This document shows, piece after piece, positions 9,703-18,802 of a DNA stretch of 64,000 nucleotides; the first letter of the stretch is position 1, and each line of letters begins with the position of its first letter. The notes beneath the pieces were generated by a model that worked only from the letters and a program-made list of their open reading frames with translations, searched no databases and was not told the DNA's origin. Location: NCBI RefSeq assembly GCF_003097635.1, contig NZ_QCZI01000002.1:1-64000 (forward strand), written 5' to 3'. A program made the translations under genes and the position numbers. The DNA comes from Flavobacterium psychrotolerans. GTDB taxonomy: Bacteria; Bacteroidota; Bacteroidia; Flavobacteriales; Flavobacteriaceae.

Positions 9703-9958
9703 TTTCAAAAGTGATGATTACAAGCCAAATGCTGCTCTCGGGTTGTCGCCCGAAGCCTTCGGACATAATACCGCAATCCATTATCAATACAAAAAACTCT
9801 CTGTAGAGTTACCGAAAAGCCTTGATAGGACTACCAAACTAAATAAAAGTTCCTAATTTTAAGAAAATATTACAAGACAACTCCTTGATAAAACCTATTT
9901 TTGTAAAAGTGTAAGGTCTTGTTTTTGCATTAAATATATCGAACTAAATCCATTTATT
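9703..9958. other. Gene-free spacer with a -7 box for the AsmA-like gene
   Basis: No convincing gene lies between the sppA terminator and the AsmA-like gene. A GC-richer patch at about 9735-9790 contains short inverted words (CGGG..CCCG, GAAGCCTTC) and looks like a degraded dispersed repeat. An exact -7 box TATTTTTG at 9896-9903 probably serves the gene starting at 9959. Confidence 0.4.
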
Positions 9959-12526
9959 ATGACGAAGAAAATATTCAAAATTACCGGGATTATCATTCTT
10001 TTGTTGGCAATTTCCCTATTTGCCATTCCTTATTTTTTTAAGGATCAAATCAAGGCTAAAATTGCTGAAGCCATCAATGAAAAAGTAGATGCCAAAGTGT
10101 CCTTCGCCGATGCCGATTTGAGTTTATTTAAAAGCTTTCCTCAAGCTAACGTGTCTATTGCCAAATTGCTCATCATAAACAAGGCTCCTTTTGAAGGAGA
10201 CACTTTAGTCTCTTTAGGCGAATTAAACCTAAAAATGTCCATCAAAGAATTATTCAAAGGCAAGGAAGAAACAATGGATATTGAAGCAATTTCAACGGAA
10301 AATGGCCTTATCAATATTCTTTTTAATAAAGACGGAATTGGGAATTTTGACATCGCCCTGAAAGATAAAAATGAGAAAGGGAGCGAAAGCAGTCCGTTAT
10401 CCTTAAAAATTAAAGAATACAAAGTAGAGAATTTGAGATTCAAATATTTCGACGAAAGTTCAAAAATCAAAATGATTATTGACAGTTTGAATCATTCCGG
10501 AACTGGAGATTTTGCCGCTTCAAAACTGGATTTGGTCACAAAATCTACTGCAACAGTCTCTTTATTTATGGACAAAGTCAATTATATGAATAAAGTGCCC
10601 TTGACTTTAGACGCCGTCTTAGGGATTGATTTAGACAAAAGCAAATACACCTTTAAGGAAAACAAAGCATTAATCAATCAATTGCCTTTGGAATTTGACG
10701 GGTTCATTCAAATGGTAGAAAAGGGCCAAGAATATGATTTGAAATTCAAAACGCCAACATCCAGTTTTCAAAACTTTTTGGGATTAATCCCATCTGCTTA
10801 TGCCGGAAACCTAAAAGATATAAAGACTACAGGAGATTTTAGCGTTGCCGGTTTTGCTAAAGGATTGTATTCTGACACAACTGTACCTAAATTCAATATT
10901 GCAATTGCCTCAAACAACGCCTCGTTTCAATATCCTAGCTTGCCAAAATCAGTTCAAAGCATCGTGATAGACACCAAAATCATTAACGAAACTGGTTTAT
11001 TAAACGATACATATGTTAACTTAGATAAATTGTCTTTCAAAATTGATCAGGATGTATTTAATGCCAAAGCAAACATTAGAAACATCACCGTGAATCCATT
11101 GGTAGATGCCCAATTCAAAGGAACGGTCAATTTAAGTAATGTTTCTAAAGCCTATCCGATAAAATTAAAAGTGCCACTTTCTGGAATTTTAAACGCTGAT
11201 GTGGTAACGAAGTTTGACATGAAATCGGTGGAAACCAGCCAATACGAAAAAATGCAGAATTCTGGAAACATGACCTTGACTGGATTCAAATATGTGGATG
11301 AAACCAATAAGGCAATGAACATAAACAAGGCAGTGGTTCAGTTTACCAATACGCGTATCAATTTGCAACAATTGGATTTGACCACAGGAAAGACAGACAT
11401 GAAAGTGAACGGGGTTTTGGAAAACTTCTATGGTTTTATGTTTAAAAAACAGGAATTGAAAGGAAATTTTAATATGCAATCCAACCAGTTTGCGGTTGCT
11501 GATTTCATGTCGCCAGAAGCCCCTAAATCCAATGAAAAACCAAAGGAAGCGGTAAAAATTCCGGCTTTTCTCAACTGTTCTTTGACAGCAAAAGCCAATA
11601 CCGTTTTGTATGATAATTTGATTTTGAAAGACGTTTCCGGAAAAATCATTATCAATGACCAAAAAGTAACTTTACAAAACGTAAAATCATCGGTATTTGG
11701 AGGTCAAATTGCAGCGAGCGGAGACGTTTCCACTAAAGGAAAAACTCCAATTTTCAATATGAATCTAGGCTTGAGTGCCGTTGATATACAACAAACATTT
11801 ACACAGTTGGAAATGATGAAAAAAATTGCCCCGATTGCCGGAGTGATTAACGGAAAACTGAACTCAAATATTAAGTTATCAGGGAACTTAGATGCCATGG
11901 AAATGACACCAGATTTGAGCTCGATTTCTGGAGATTTATTAGGGCAGTTGCTTTCGACAACCATAAATTCCAGTAATTCACCATTGTTGAATAAACTTGG
12001 CGAAACTGTGAAGTTTTTAGATTTAAAAAAACTGAATTTGAATGACTTAAAAGCCGCTTTAACTTTTAAGGATGGTAAGGTAAACGTAAAACCTTTTGAT
12101 ATTAAATACCAAGATATTAAAGTAAATGTTGGTGGGCAGCATGGGTTTGACCAAAACATGAATTACAACATCAAGTTTGATGTCCCTGCGAAATATTTAG
12201 GAACAGAAGCGAATAACCTTATTGCCAAATTAACGCCTGCGGATGCTAAAAAATTAGAAAACATTCCTGTGAATGCAATACTTTCCGGTAATTTTAAAAA
12301 CCCGAAAGTGACCACTGACATAAAAAGTGCCGTAACGAATTTGACCAATCAATTGGTTAAACAACAAAAAGAAAAGGCAATCACTAAAGGAAAAGAAACG
12401 CTGAGTAGCATTATTTCAAATGCTACCAAACCAAAAAATGACACCACCAAAACAGACATTAAGCAAGATGTGAAAGCTAAGGCCAATGACTTGTTAAAAG
12501 GATTTTTTGGAAAGAAAAAAGAGTAA
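9959..12526 (+). CDS. AsmA-family envelope protein
   Basis: The 855-residue protein has one N-terminal membrane helix (about residues 7-25, IIILLLAISLFAIPYFF). The large periplasmic region has AsmA features near both ends: KIAEAINEKVDAKVSFADADLSLFKSFPQANVSI at the start (listed here as a region, residues 35-68) and repeated beta-strand motifs ending in a ground-like C-terminal domain. AsmA/TamB-type proteins are long beta-groove proteins linked to lipid traffic and outer-membrane homeostasis. That role is inferred here. The C-terminus is rich in Lys, Thr and Ala. It stands alone between two terminators. Confidence 0.82.
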   Translation: MTKKIFKITGIIILLLAISLFAIPYFFKDQIKAKIAEAINEKVDAKVSFADADLSLFKSFPQANVSIAKLLIINKAPFEGDTLVSLGELNLKMSIKELFKGKEETMDIEAISTENGLINILFNKDGIGNFDIALKDKNEKGSESSPLSLKIKEYKVENLRFKYFDESSKIKMIIDSLNHSGTGDFAASKLDLVTKSTATVSLFMDKVNYMNKVPLTLDAVLGIDLDKSKYTFKENKALINQLPLEFDGFIQMVEKGQEYDLKFKTPTSSFQNFLGLIPSAYAGNLKDIKTTGDFSVAGFAKGLYSDTTVPKFNIAIASNNASFQYPSLPKSVQSIVIDTKIINETGLLNDTYVNLDKLSFKIDQDVFNAKANIRNITVNPLVDAQFKGTVNLSNVSKAYPIKLKVPLSGILNADVVTKFDMKSVETSQYEKMQNSGNMTLTGFKYVDETNKAMNINKAVVQFTNTRINLQQLDLTTGKTDMKVNGVLENFYGFMFKKQELKGNFNMQSNQFAVADFMSPEAPKSNEKPKEAVKIPAFLNCSLTAKANTVLYDNLILKDVSGKIIINDQKVTLQNVKSSVFGGQIAASGDVSTKGKTPIFNMNLGLSAVDIQQTFTQLEMMKKIAPIAGVINGKLNSNIKLSGNLDAMEMTPDLSSISGDLLGQLLSTTINSSNSPLLNKLGETVKFLDLKKLNLNDLKAALTFKDGKVNVKPFDIKYQDIKVNVGGQHGFDQNMNYNIKFDVPAKYLGTEANNLIAKLTPADAKKLENIPVNAILSGNFKNPKVTTDIKSAVTNLTNQLVKQQKEKAITKGKETLSSIISNATKPKNDTTKTDIKQDVKAKANDLLKGFFGKKKE

Positions 12527-12546
12527 AGAAACGAATTCAATAAATC

Positions 12547-12583
12547 AAACCCTTTCAGGATTTTAGTTCTGAAAGGGTTTTTG
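12547..12583. terminator. Shared bidirectional terminator
   Basis: AAACCCTTTCAG (12547-12558) and CTGAAAGGGTTT (12569-12580) form a perfect 12-bp stem. It has T-rich sequence on the plus side and A-rich sequence on the left, so it can serve both the AsmA-like gene and the converging DUF2797 gene. Confidence 0.85.
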
Positions 12584-12587
12584 TTTG

Positions 12588-13382
12588 TTACAAACTCAAA
12601 CTTACCACATACCCTTCCGAACTTCTAACGTTAAAAACAGTTCCGTCATTAAAAATGAGGTACTGGCCTTTAATCCCCATTAATCTTCCTTTGAAACTGG
12701 GTGTTTTATCCAAACTCAAACTATTAATTTTTTTCGGATATTCCAACACCGGATAATGCATTTCATACAAATCGTTTTTATCCAAATAGAAAAATTCCTG
12801 CACATCTGGAGGAAGCCAGTTTTGCAGTTTTGATTTTTCTTCAATCAAATCGATTGTTGAGATATCGTTGGTGAGCATTTTTCGCCAATTGGTCTTATCC
12901 GCAAAATGATTTTTCAATGCGACTTCGGTAATTCCCGCCAAATACCTATTTGGAACTTCAACAACAGATAGTGCTTTTTCAGCACCTTGGTCAATCCAAC
13001 GCGTTGGTACCTGCGTTTTTCTGGTAACACCCACTTTTACCTCACTGGACAGCGCCAAATAAACGATATGGGGTTGCAATTGTACTTTCGATTCGTAGTC
13101 CAAATCTCGATCGGCTATCCCCAAATGTGCGGTGCTCAATTCCGGTTTCATAATCCAATCTCCTACAGCCGGACTGGAATAAAAACAATCGTAACAGCAT
13201 CCCTGACGGAAAATCTTTTTCTTTTTGCCACAATTCAAACATTGGTATCCTTCAAAATTAATTGTGATTTCTTTGTTCAGTATTTGATTCACATTCAAGA
13301 AACTATTCTCGAAAACTATATAATATTGAATTGGATTTCCAAATTCGGTCTGCATTTTTGTGAGTACACCTTGATATGTCAT
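12588..13382 (-). CDS. DUF2797 family protein
   Basis: The 264-residue cytoplasmic protein matches DUF2797. Its N-terminal zinc-ribbon-like Cys cluster is CLNCGKKKK...CCYDCF (about residues 48-67). A GIY-YIG-like core follows: HIVYLALSSEVKVGVTRK, then TRWIDQGA near residue 128, which is the signature of the family. No catalytic role is established for DUF2797; a nucleic-acid function is suggested by the zinc and GIY-YIG-like elements and is inference. It starts at an ATG and is divergent from the GH3-family gene. Confidence 0.85.
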   Translation of the reverse strand: MTYQGVLTKMQTEFGNPIQYYIVFENSFLNVNQILNKEITINFEGYQCLNCGKKKKIFRQGCCYDCFYSSPAVGDWIMKPELSTAHLGIADRDLDYESKVQLQPHIVYLALSSEVKVGVTRKTQVPTRWIDQGAEKALSVVEVPNRYLAGITEVALKNHFADKTNWRKMLTNDISTIDLIEEKSKLQNWLPPDVQEFFYLDKNDLYEMHYPVLEYPKKINSLSLDKTPSFKGRLMGIKGQYLIFNDGTVFNVRSSEGYVVSLSL

Positions 13383-13462
13383 TGTAAGGATAATATTTAC
13401 TGATTTCTACAAAACAGTGAATTGAAATTGAATTATTTTAGGATTCCTGTATTATTTTTTAC

Positions 13463-13470
13463 TATTTTTG
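13463..13470 (+). promoter_or_regulatory. -7 box for the GH3-family gene
   Basis: TATTTTTG is an exact TAnnTTTG match 54 bases upstream of the ATG at 13524. No clean TTG is seen at the -33 distance. Confidence 0.35.
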
Positions 13471-13523
13471 ATAAAGTTGTAAAGTTAACATTTGTTAATT
13501 GATAATCAAATCCAAAATCTAAA

Positions 13524-15050
13524 ATGCCGCTACCAATAATCAATTCTATTGCATCATGGGTTTTAAAGCAACGCATCCATCAAATTGAGCTGTTTTTAAA
13601 ATATCCCAATGAAGTGCAGGAAGAATTGCTGATGAACCTCATTAGGGCTGCAGAAGAAACGGTAATAGGCCAGAATTACGATTACACCTCCATTAAATCC
13701 TATCAAACTTTCACAGAACGGGTTCCTATTTCGAATTACGAAGATTTAGAGCCTTTAATAGAGCAAACACGCAAAGGTGAGCAAAACATTTTATGGAATA
13801 CGCCTATAAAATGGTTTGCCAAATCGAGCGGGACCACCAATGCAAAAAGTAAATTTATTCCCGTGAGCAATGAAGCATTGGAAGATTGTCATTACAAAGG
13901 GAGCAAGGATTTGTTGTGTATGTATTTGAACAACAATGAAGATTCCGAATTGTTTCTTGGCAAGAGTTTGCGTTTAGGCGGCAGTTCTCAAATTTACGAA
14001 AATAACAATACCTTTTTTGGCGATTTATCGGCCATTTTGATTGAAAACATGCCAATTTGGGCTGAATTTAGCAGCACACCTAGCAACAAAGTGTCGTTGA
14101 TGAGCGAATGGGAAACCAAAATTGCTGCCATAATTCATGAAACTAAAATGGAAAATGTAACCAGTTTTGCAGGTGTTCCGTCTTGGATGTTAGTTCTGAT
14201 GAATAAAGTCCTCGAAGAAACTGGAAGGGGAAACCTCTTTGAAATATGGCCCAATCTGGAAGTATATTTTCACGGAGGAGTCAGTTTTGATCCTTACAGA
14301 GAACAATACAAAAAAATTCTACCTGGAAATGGGTTTAAATACTATGAAATATACAATGCTTCGGAAGGTTTTTTTGCCATTCAGGATTTGAATAATTCCA
14401 GCGATCTCTTGCTAATGTTGGATTACGGTATTTTCTACGAATTCATTCCGATGGATATTTTTGGCACTCCAAACCAAAAAGCCATCCGGTTATCCGATGT
14501 GGTATTAGGCAAAAATTACGCTATTGTCATTAGCACGAACGGTGGTTTATGGCGTTATTTAGTAGGAGACACGGTACGTTTCACCTCATTAAATCCCTAC
14601 AGGATTCGGGTAACCGGGAGAACAAAACATCACATCAATGTTTTTGGCGAAGAGTTGATGGTAGAAAATACAGATAGAGCCATCGCAAAAACGTGTCAAA
14701 TAACGCAAACCGAAATGGTTGATTATACCGTTGCTCCAATTTTCATGAAAGACAGAGAAAAAGGCGCACATGAATGGATGATTGAATTCAAGAAAAACCC
14801 AAAAAACCTTACTGAATTCCAAAAAATTCTTGACGAAAACTTACAATCCTTGAACTCCGATTACGAGGCCAAACGATACAATAATATGACTTTAAATCCC
14901 TTAGTCTTAAATATCGCGAGACCCAACTTATTTTATGATTGGCTAAAAGACAGAGACAAATTAGGTGGACAACATAAAATTCCGAGATTGTCAAACCAAA
15001 GAGATTATTTGGAACAATTGAAAAACATGCAGGCAATTGTGCATCAATAG
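13524..15050 (+). CDS. GH3 auxin-responsive-promoter family protein (acyl-adenylating fold)
   Basis: The 508-residue protein belongs to the GH3 family, a branch of the ANL acyl-adenylating enzymes; plant members join amino acids to auxin or jasmonate. Visible motifs are the ATP-binding KSSGTTNAKSKFIP (about residue 101), YYEIYNASEGFFAI (residues 273-286), YLVGDTVRF and VTGRTKHHINVFGEEL near the hinge. Bacterial GH3 homologs are common in Bacteroidetes, but their substrates are unknown. The start at 13524 gives the usual PLPIINSIASWVLKQR beginning. It appears monocistronic. Confidence 0.9.
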   Translation: MPLPIINSIASWVLKQRIHQIELFLKYPNEVQEELLMNLIRAAEETVIGQNYDYTSIKSYQTFTERVPISNYEDLEPLIEQTRKGEQNILWNTPIKWFAKSSGTTNAKSKFIPVSNEALEDCHYKGSKDLLCMYLNNNEDSELFLGKSLRLGGSSQIYENNNTFFGDLSAILIENMPIWAEFSSTPSNKVSLMSEWETKIAAIIHETKMENVTSFAGVPSWMLVLMNKVLEETGRGNLFEIWPNLEVYFHGGVSFDPYREQYKKILPGNGFKYYEIYNASEGFFAIQDLNNSSDLLLMLDYGIFYEFIPMDIFGTPNQKAIRLSDVVLGKNYAIVISTNGGLWRYLVGDTVRFTSLNPYRIRVTGRTKHHINVFGEELMVENTDRAIAKTCQITQTEMVDYTVAPIFMKDREKGAHEWMIEFKKNPKNLTEFQKILDENLQSLNSDYEAKRYNNMTLNPLVLNIARPNLFYDWLKDRDKLGGQHKIPRLSNQRDYLEQLKNMQAIVHQ

Positions 15051-15056
15051 TCGCAT

Positions 15057-15209
15057 TTAAATAAGAGTTTTATTCTTGAATTCTCTTTTCAAATCCATTC
15101 TTAAATGTAAAATTTCAGGAACTTCTATTTCATTAGCATTTAGAATTCTGTGAAAGATTATTTGCAGACCCGATTTAAAACCAAAAAATTGCTTTCTGAA
15201 TTTCGACAT
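15057..15209 (-). CDS. Small hypothetical ORF, 50 residues
   Basis: An ATG-started frame of 50 codons begins MSKFRKQFFGFKSG and ends KREFKNKTLI. It lies just downstream of serB on the same strand and fills most of a 226-base spacer that is otherwise empty. The composition is basic and amphipathic, and no family is recognised. It could be a real small protein, the remnant of a longer gene, or a chance frame. Confidence 0.3.
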   Translation of the reverse strand: MSKFRKQFFGFKSGLQIIFHRILNANEIEVPEILHLRMDLKREFKNKTLI

Positions 15210-15276
15210 AATCTCTGCCTCAATATTGATTTTTTGATAATTCTAGTTACAATAACATTCTCATTTACAGTATTTA

Positions 15277-16512
15277 CTACTCCTGCATCATATCAATATG
15301 TCTGTCGTGATATCCTAATAGGTATAAAACGCCATCCAGCCCTAAGCTAGAGATGGAAGTGGCTGCGTTTTCTTTTACTTTCGGCTTGGCGTGAAAAGCG
15401 ATTCCTAAACCAGCCAGGTTCAACATAGGTAAATCATTTGCACCATCACCCACCGCAATGGTTTGGTTGATGTGTATGCCTTCTTTTTCTGCAATGGCTT
15501 TTAGATATTCGGCTTTCTTTGCACCGTCCACAATTTCGCCTAAATAGTTGCCCGTCAATTTACCATCTTTAATTTCCAGTTGATTGGCGTAAACATAATC
15601 AATCCCCAATTCCTTTTGCAAATAATTTCCAAAATAGGTAAATCCTCCAGATAAAATGGCCGTTTTATAACCGTAATATTTTAAGGCTTTCATCAAGCGA
15701 TGTGCTCCTTTGGTTATAGGTAGATTTATAGCCACATTGTGTAGTACATCTTCGCTCAAACCTTCTAGCAAAGCCATACGTTTTTTGAAACTTTCACTAA
15801 AATCAATTTCGCCATTCATAGCCGATTCTGTAATGGCTCTTACTTGCTCCCCTACACCAGCTAAATCAGCTAATTCATCAATGACTTCGGTTTGAATTAA
15901 GGTAGAATCCATATCAAAACACACCAAACGCCTGTTTCTTCTATACATATTATCTTCCTGAAAAGAGATGTCAACATCTAATTTTCCAGAAATTTCCATA
16001 AAACTAGCGGTCATTGACGTTTTATCAACAATATCGCCAGTTACGGATAATTGTACGCAAGAACGAGGATATTCTTCTTTCTCCACTACCGATGTTCTAC
16101 CCGTTAATCGTATGATAGAATCGATATTCAAATTTTGATTTGACATTATTTTGGTCACAGCTGCCAGTTGTACGGCAGTCAATGTTTCTCCCAAAATATT
16201 GATGATATAGCGTTGCTTGCGTTGTCCTTTTACCCAAATTTCGTAATCAGGAATAGTAATGGGACTAAAGTTAACCTTAATCCCCAATTCATAAGCTTTG
16301 AATAATAAATCTTTCAAAACAGGTGCAGAAGAAGATCCTGCTTGTATTTCAAATAAAATTCCTAAAGATAGCGTATCATGAATATCTGCCTGACCAATAT
16401 CTAAAATAATGGCATCATAGGTCGCCAATATGGATGTTAATCCAGCGGTTACCCCAGGTTTATCCTGACCAGAAACTTTTAATAAAATAATCTCTTTATC
16501 TTCTACTGCCAT
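15277..16512 (-). CDS. serB: Phosphoserine phosphatase with N-terminal ACT domains
   Basis: SerB catalyses the last step of L-serine synthesis, phosphoserine to serine. The 411-residue protein has two ACT-type regulatory domains (about 7-85 and 100-180; ILLKVSGQDKPGVTAG). The HAD phosphatase domain follows, with nucleophile motif DMDST (Asp200, Asp202), the substrate-binding LSGGF near residue 292, a conserved Lys after DGAKK, and GDGANDLPML. The start at 16512 gives the conserved VEDKEIILLKVSG beginning. The ACT domains suggest amino-acid feedback; this is inferred. It is separated from clpX by a terminator. Confidence 0.95.
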   Translation of the reverse strand: MAVEDKEIILLKVSGQDKPGVTAGLTSILATYDAIILDIGQADIHDTLSLGILFEIQAGSSSAPVLKDLLFKAYELGIKVNFSPITIPDYEIWVKGQRKQRYIINILGETLTAVQLAAVTKIMSNQNLNIDSIIRLTGRTSVVEKEEYPRSCVQLSVTGDIVDKTSMTASFMEISGKLDVDISFQEDNMYRRNRRLVCFDMDSTLIQTEVIDELADLAGVGEQVRAITESAMNGEIDFSESFKKRMALLEGLSEDVLHNVAINLPITKGAHRLMKALKYYGYKTAILSGGFTYFGNYLQKELGIDYVYANQLEIKDGKLTGNYLGEIVDGAKKAEYLKAIAEKEGIHINQTIAVGDGANDLPMLNLAGLGIAFHAKPKVKENAATSISSLGLDGVLYLLGYHDRHIDMMQE

Positions 16513-16657
16513 TTTTATTATATTAATTTACGATGGGCAAAAATCGACAATCTATTGCTTATAAAAAAGAATATTCCTTTTTTTTAACAAAGAGAAAACA
16601 GCTGTTTGAATTTTCGTAGTTCATCAGCTGAAAAATTGGATTAAAATAATCTTTAGC

Positions 16658-16690
16658 AAAAAAAACCTGCTCAAATAAATGAACAGGTTT
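16658..16690 (-). terminator. Terminator of the clpP-clpX unit
   Basis: Read on the minus strand, AAACCTGTTCA and TGAGCAGGTTT pair, followed by T8. It lies 55 bases after clpX. Confidence 0.85.
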
Positions 16691-16745
16691 GGGGATGACC
16701 CTTTGTTAAAGTTTTAAACTCTGACAAAGGTATTTTTTTCAAACT

Positions 16746-17978
16746 TTAAGAAGCAATTTCCAATCGTTTCAATAAGTTTCTATTGAGCGTTTCCTTAGCA
16801 TAATCCACGTCGATTTCTAATATTTTATCGTCGGAACTTGGCAATTCATACATCGCATCAGTCAAGATTGCTTCGCATAAAGAACGTAATCCACGGGCAC
16901 CCAATTTATATTCTAATGCTTTTTCCACAATAAAATCCAATGCTTCATCGGTGATGTTAAAATCAACATCGTCCATAGCAAATAATTTTTGATATTGTTT
17001 AATGAGTGCATTTTTAGGCTCGGTCAAAATGGCTCTTAATGTTGCTCTATCCAACGGATCCATGTGGGTTAAAACAGGCAAACGACCTATGATTTCAGGA
17101 ATTAATCCATAATCTTTAATGTCTTTCGGGATAATATATTGCAACAAATTTTCTTTATCTATGTTATCCACATTTTTTGAAGTGCTGTAACCAACGGCCT
17201 GACGGTTCAATCGTTTAGAAATAATACGCTCAACCCCATCAAAAGCACCACCTGCAATAAACAGAATATCTTTAGTATTGACTTCCACAAATTTCTGATC
17301 TGGATGTTTTCTTCCTCCTTTTGGAGGAACATTCACCACGGTTCCTTCCAGCAATTTCAATAAGGCCTGTTGTACTCCTTCGCCAGAAACATCACGAGTG
17401 ATGGATGGGTTATCGCTTTTACGCGCAATTTTATCGATTTCATCAATAAAAACAATTCCCCTTTCAGCTTTGGCCACATCATAATCAGCAGCTTGAAGTA
17501 AACGGGTCAATATGCTTTCTACATCTTCCCCTACGTAACCCGCTTCTGTTAATACAGTCGCATCAACAATAGCTAAAGGAACATCCAGCATTCTGGCAAT
17601 GGTTTTAGCCACTAACGTTTTCCCAGTTCCTGTTTGACCTACCATGATAATATTGCTTTTTTCAATATCAACATCATCGTTCAATTGCTGTTGCATCAAA
17701 CGTTTGTAGTGGTTGTAAACGGCAACTGCCATTACTTTCTTGGTTTGGTCTTGACCTATAACATATTGATCTAAAAAGGCTCTGATTTCTTTTGGTTTTT
17801 GCAAAATCAAATCCGAAGCTAATTTAGAATTCCCGTGCGTTTTTAATTCTTCAACAACAATTCCGTGGGCTTGCTCGATACATTTATCGCAAATGTGCGC
17901 ATTTATTCCAGCAATCAACAGATTGGTTTCTGGCTTTTTTCTCCCACAAAATGAACATTCTAATACTGCTTTTGCCAT
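16746..17978 (-). CDS. clpX: ATP-dependent Clp protease ATP-binding subunit ClpX
   Basis: ClpX is the hexameric AAA+ unfoldase that feeds proteins into ClpP. In the 410 residues the N-terminal zinc domain has C8, C11, C30 and C33. Walker A is GQTGTGKT (114-121), Walker B is [11 protein letters not shown], and the sensor region contains ARGLRS near residue 373. The conserved RKHPDQKF segment is also present. The gene follows clpP by 10 bases on the same strand, so they form one operon, closed by the terminator at 16658-16690. Confidence 0.97.
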   Translation of the reverse strand: MAKAVLECSFCGRKKPETNLLIAGINAHICDKCIEQAHGIVVEELKTHGNSKLASDLILQKPKEIRAFLDQYVIGQDQTKKVMAVAVYNHYKRLMQQQLNDDVDIEKSNIIMVGQTGTGKTLVAKTIARMLDVPLAIVDATVLTEAGYVGEDVESILTRLLQAADYDVAKAERGIVFIDEIDKIARKSDNPSITRDVSGEGVQQALLKLLEGTVVNVPPKGGRKHPDQKFVEVNTKDILFIAGGAFDGVERIISKRLNRQAVGYSTSKNVDNIDKENLLQYIIPKDIKDYGLIPEIIGRLPVLTHMDPLDRATLRAILTEPKNALIKQYQKLFAMDDVDFNITDEALDFIVEKALEYKLGARGLRSLCEAILTDAMYELPSSDDKILEIDVDYAKETLNRNLLKRLEIAS

Positions 17979-17988
17979 TTATTTTATT

Positions 17989-18693
17989 TTAGCTTCTTCT
18001 TAAAACCTCATCAATCATACCATATTCCTTGGCTTCGTCAGCAATCATCCAGTAATCGCGTTCGCTGTCTTTGTGAACTCTTTCAAAAGTTTGTCCGGAA
18101 TGATGGGAAATAATTTGGTACAATTCGTCTTTCAATTTTAACATTTCACGAAGATTGATTTCCATATCAGTGGCAACACCTTGTGCTCCACCTGAAGGTT
18201 GGTGAATCATCACTCTAGAATGTGGCAAAGCTGAACGTTTTCCCGCTGCCCCTGCACACAATAAAACAGCGCCCATTGAGGCTGCCATTCCCGTACAAAT
18301 TGTTGCTACATCCGGTTTTATATATTGCATAGTATCATAAATCCCTAATCCGGCATAAACGCTTCCTCCTGGAGAATTAAGATAAATTTGAATATCTTTT
18401 GAAGCATCGGCGCTTTCAAGAAACAACAATTGTGCTTGAACAATGTTTGCAATTTGATCATCAATTCCAGTTCCCAGAAAAATAATTCGATCCATCATTA
18501 AACGGGAAAAAACATCCAGTTGAGAAATGTTCAATTGACGCTCTTCTATGATGTAAGGCGTCATACCTGTTGGTGTCATTGCATTTACAATTTTATCGTA
18601 ATACAAATTATTTACTCCATGATGTTTGGTAGCAAATTTTCTAAATTGCTTCGCCTGTTCGAGCGTAGCTCTCGGGTCTTTACCGTAGTTCAT
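17989..18693 (-). CDS. clpP: ATP-dependent Clp protease proteolytic subunit ClpP
   Basis: ClpP forms the barrel-shaped serine peptidase that works with ClpX. The catalytic triad can be placed at Ser139 (GMAASMG), His164 (MIHQPSGG) and Asp213 (ERDYWM). The protein has 234 residues, with an N-terminal extension of about 40 residues ahead of the mature-type start PYIIEERQ. Such propeptides are usually removed by self-processing. The extension is conserved in this phylum as far as I recall. clpX follows 10 bases downstream. Confidence 0.97.
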   Translation of the reverse strand: MNYGKDPRATLEQAKQFRKFATKHHGVNNLYYDKIVNAMTPTGMTPYIIEERQLNISQLDVFSRLMMDRIIFLGTGIDDQIANIVQAQLLFLESADASKDIQIYLNSPGGSVYAGLGIYDTMQYIKPDVATICTGMAASMGAVLLCAGAAGKRSALPHSRVMIHQPSGGAQGVATDMEINLREMLKLKDELYQIISHHSGQTFERVHKDSERDYWMIADEAKEYGMIDEVLRRS

Positions 18694-18716
18694 ATATTAA
18701 AGTTTAAAAGTTAACC

Positions 18717-18740
18717 CTTCAACTGCGCTCAGGGTACCTG
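18717..18740 (-). repeat. Short dispersed palindromic word upstream of clpP
   Basis: CCTTCAACTGCGCTCAGGGT sits between the tig terminator and clpP. It resembles an interspersed sequence I recall from many Bacteroidetes spacers (CCTGAGCGCAGTCGAAGG-like). This is from memory and was not checked. Confidence 0.3.
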
Positions 18741-18751
18741 AAATTGTAAAC

Positions 18752-18778
18752 AAAAAAGCGCCAAAATAATTTGACGCT
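18752..18778 (-). terminator. Terminator between tig and clpP
   Basis: On the minus strand AGCGTCAAA and TTTGGCGCT pair (one G-U) and are followed by T6. It suggests that clpPX has its own promoter, although readthrough is possible. Confidence 0.75.
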
Positions 18779-18802
18779 CAAATATAATCATTTTTTTTAA
18801 AT

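Noticed and set aside
11189..12159. Two minus-strand frames of 157 and 151 codons inside the AsmA-like gene
   Set aside because: They lie antisense to a continuous AsmA-like protein and have compositions (Phe/His/Cys-rich) expected from reverse reading.
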